Origin: Vespula vulgaris
Taxonomy: Eukaryota; Arthropoda; Insecta; Hymenoptera; Vespidae
Length of the DNA: 64,000 nt
Reading direction: 5' to 3'
NCBI RefSeq assembly: GCF_905475345.1
Contig: NC_066597.1
Location: 3,420,001 to 3,484,000, forward strand
Shown piece after piece: positions 61,395 through 64,000 of this stretch; the stretch's first letter is position 1, and each line of letters begins with the position of its first letter. Position numbers and translations under genes: made by a program. The notes beneath the pieces were generated by a model. That model ran no database searches and had not been told where the DNA came from. It saw only the letters and a program-made list of their open reading frames with translations.

Positions 61395-62632
61395 GTATAT
61401 ATAAAATATATATATGATAGAAATTTATTGCATATAATACACATGAGACAACATATATTAAAGTTATATACGTATACGTGTATATAACCCAAAAAGAAAA
61501 AAATTTTTGTATATACATATGTATGTATTCGCCTGTGTGTGTACATGTGTATATATGTATATATATATATATGTATGTATTATATGTATGTGTATATATA
61601 TATACACATATATATGTATGTATGTATGATGTATGTATGTATATGTATATATAAAGGTTATGAATTTTAAGTTCTTAGAATATATTAAGTATTATCATTA
61701 AAATTCGAATGCAAATCGAATTATTGTACAATACTAAAATAAAAGCACCTATACTTAATATATTTTCAGACTTATTTCTCTAATACCATCAATTTTTCGA
61801 TTGAACAAAATTTGTATTTATCAATTGAAAAATAACATATAAACGATCCAATTGTTATCATTAATATATTATGCATAATGTCAAAAAAAGAAAAAGTATC
61901 GTAGTGCAAAAAAAAAAAAAAAAAAAAAAAAGAAAAAAAAAGAAAATAGAAATTAGAATCAGAGAATAAAATAAATGTTAAAAATGAAATATAGAAGAAG
62001 ATAAAGTTAATCGTTGAATTAATGTATACGTAAAATTGGAAACATTGATAATAGAAAAATTAATTAGACGATTGATTATAAACGTATAATTAATATTAAT
62101 ACAAAAAATATTACAAGTTGATCTTACCTCTCTTAATTAGAAAATGTAACAACTGATTAAACGATACGAATAATTTCCAAAGCAGGAGCAGTTATGTTCA
62201 CACTTCGAAATACAATAATAGACTGATTGTGTACCGATCGAGAAGAGGTAAATCAAGGACGAGACCACCATTCATGTTGTTTACGATCATCGAATTTCTA
62301 TTTGTTAAACAACACAATCTCGACTGAGAATTATACAGAAGGTTTCTTCAAAGATGTTGATTCAAAGATAATTCCATTAATAACGTGTATTATTAAAATC
62401 TCGATTGAATTTAAACGTTTTTATATTTCGCGCGATTACAATATTTTTCTCATAGAGCGCGCTGCGGTATCGATACGAATGTTTTTCGTAAATCGACGAT
62501 CACGTTTTTCTCTTATAATATGTCGTATTACTTGTTTATATTAATTACGTTATAATTTACAGTATTCACCCTATACAAGTGTTAAACAATGAAATATATT
62601 GAGATCGATTCGATAATTTTTCTTACGACAAA
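58387..62632. other. NF1 3' UTR and intergenic region
   Basis: There is no coding exon here. The NF1 3' UTR begins at 58387 and its end is not resolved; AATAAA hexamers at 59664 and 60517 are candidates. The stretch contains a CCAACCAA-type tract near 58710-58770, (CATA)n near 59000-59035, a 68-bp (TA)n at 59592-59659, and further (TA)n/(TATG)n tracts at 59970-60060 and 61320-61660. Confidence 0.6.
59592..59659 (+). repeat. (TA)n microsatellite, 68 bp
   Basis: Uninterrupted TA dinucleotides, the longest perfect (TA)n tract I found in the window. Probably cruciform-prone and length-polymorphic. It may lie inside the NF1 3' UTR. Confidence 0.93.
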
Positions 62633-63908
62633 ATGGCTTCCGTATCGTTGAAAGGCACGAGAAAGACGTATAGCTTCGAGGAACGAGAAATTTTAATAAC
62701 TTTGATAAACAAATACGAGGATATCGAGGATAGAAAATCTGATCCAATATCAATGTGTAAAAGAAAATCAGCTTGGACACAATTAGCTGAAGAATATAAT
62801 TCGATGGTCGGTCCACAAAGTGCACGTTCGGCTGTACAGCTAAGACGTTGTTGGGAAAATATGAAAGCTTGTAAAAGAAATCGCGAGGAGAAAAAAACGC
62901 GGTAATTAATGTTCAATACATTTGTCAAATTTATTAATTGTAAGCCAAGGGAAAAGGAAAAGAAAAAAAGGAACCAAAAAAAAAAAAAAAGAAAAAGAAA
63001 AAAAAATATCTTTGTTCTCTGGAATAATCTAACCTAAAATTTTTCAATTAATATCTATTTAGAAACAATTCGAAAAGTTTTTGTCAATTATCAAAGGATT
63101 TTACACAATCGTCGATTTCCTCTTGGGAAAACGGAAATGTTTATGAGAAACAGAGACCGGAAGTACCACCGACTAGCGGAAATGGTTGCTTACCGCCTAA
63201 CGTAGTCTTTGAACCAAAAGATTCCGAACCTTTTACTTTGCAAAGTGTATGCGCTTCGAAACCTGTGAATATGAATTTAAAAAAGGAAGCTGATAATACA
63301 TCCAATGAATCTAATGGTATATACACATACATACATACATACATACATAGATACGTACATACATTATATGTATACATATATATATATATACCTATATATA
63401 TATTGCTATTCATTATTTCCCGCCTTTATTTGAAATTTCAAATTGAATTATATTTATATCAGGTAATACATCAAAACATATTTCTGGGTTACAAGATGCA
63501 ATTGGTTGTAAACAAACAGGTTGTATAATTTCATCGCAAGGAACAATGTCAACTGATTGTCGAGGAACGAACGATCTATCGATCATGGATCATAGATCAA
63601 CGGACGAAGAAGAATCGATGGAACCTAGTCAATTAGCTTATAGATCCAATACGACTCAAAGCTTTGTTGTTTCTTCTCCTTCACGGATAAATGATCTTCA
63701 TCATCATCGTAAGACGAAAAGATCTTTGCAAAAGGAAGATGAATTGCAACTTCTTGCACTCTCAGAGGCTCAGATTAAGGTCGACGTAGCAGCGATGTTA
63801 AAGGAAGAAGCTAGAATCAAACTGGAGGAGGCTCATTATCGTAAAGAAGAAGCTAGGCTTAGAATGCTTTTCTTTACTTACAAGCTTGAGAGGATAAAGG
63901 AAGATTGA
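62633..63908 (+). CDS. Myb/SANT-like DNA-binding protein (MSANTD3-type), three exons
   Basis: Exons are 62633-62901, 63063-63316 and 63463-63908, with phases 2 and 1 matching across two GT-AG introns of 161 and 146 bp. The total of 969 nt gives 322 residues plus TGA. Residues about 10-88 form a Myb/SANT-like domain of the MSANTD3 type: YSFEEREILITLINKYED, WTQLAEEYNS and QLRRCWENMKACKR. These match ILLALVEKYK, WQALAHEYNS and QLKKCWENIKAR of vertebrate MSANTD3. A disordered Ser/Pro-rich middle follows, then a C-terminal coiled-coil of Ala, Glu, Lys and Arg (ALSEAQIKVDVAAMLKEEA onward), also the plan of MSANTD3. The start ACAAAATGG is well placed. A nuclear transcription regulator is likely; orthology to MSANTD3 itself is inference. 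Such domains also occur in transposon-derived genes. Confidence 0.85.
63317..63462 (+). other. Intron 2 of the SANT-like gene with (CATA)n microsatellite
   Basis: The donor AATG|GTATAT runs directly into a CATA tetranucleotide tract starting at about 63327, and the acceptor is TATATCAG at 63455-63462. The repeat sits within about 10 bases of the donor. Confidence 0.75.
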
Positions 63909-64000
63909 AAAGATATCAATTCAACATCGTTCTTTCTTTCTTTTTTTCTTTCTTTCTTTCTTTCTGTCTTTTCTCTTCTTTTTTTTTTTCTTTCATTCCT
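63909..64000 (+). other. 3' UTR start of the SANT-like gene
   Basis: The window ends 92 bases after the stop codon in a pyrimidine-rich CTTT tract; no poly(A) signal is seen. Confidence 0.6.

Noticed and set aside
62227..62544. Plus-strand open frame of 105 codons before the SANT-like gene
   Set aside because: No similarity recognised, begins in a weak context, and no donor joins it in frame to 62633, which has its own good start.

Overview
This is an AT-rich animal nuclear window dominated by microsatellites. Its protein genes are interrupted by short GT-AG introns, and every recognisable protein is metazoan. The protein sequences, the roughly 100-bp introns and the dense (GA)n, (TA)n and trinucleotide tracts fit an insect. 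A hymenopteran such as a wasp, bee or ant is my best guess, but that last step is inference. Almost all long open frames in the first 41 kb are read-through of simple repeats and are not genes.

Three plus-strand genes can be assembled exon by exon with matching splice phases. (1) 6.3-42.7 kb: inositol-pentakisphosphate 2-kinase (IPPK), six coding exons, 584 codons if translation starts at 6339. Its ATP-binding N-lobe is split over two tiny exons at 6.3 and 23.3 kb, separated by introns of 16.8 and 17.5 kb; the rest is compact at 41.1-42.7 kb. (2) 45.1-58.4 kb: neurofibromin (NF1), 24 coding exons, 2754 codons, with a complete RasGAP domain (arginine finger present) and Sec14-PH module. (3) 62.6-63.9 kb: a Myb/SANT-like DNA-binding protein of the MSANTD3 type, three exons, 322 codons.

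The giant IPPK introns hold most of the unexplained structure. This includes a diverged tandem array of about 170-bp monomers at 33.9-35.2 kb and a duplicated 630-bp block at 38.2-39.2 kb whose best conserved part is a minus-strand splice-donor-like motif. There is also a minus-strand donor/acceptor arrangement at 36.0-37.0 kb that could be a small spliced antisense RNA, a hairpin at 32.8 kb, and several shorter tandem duplications at 16.0, 28.0 and 30.9 kb.

The NF1 gene carries the most testable regulatory features. Three overlapping upstream ORFs sit just before its start codon, and alternative 13-bp and 11-bp inverted repeats lie in its leader or promoter. A 42-nt in-frame microexon is present where vertebrate NF1 reads straight through, and an 87-nt in-frame exon encodes a textbook mode-I 14-3-3 motif.

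The three genes are not obviously one pathway: IPPK makes InsP6, NF1 switches off Ras, and the third gene is a probable transcription regulator. I see no prokaryotic features, CRISPR array, tRNA, rRNA or intact transposon. No new multi-gene system is evident.
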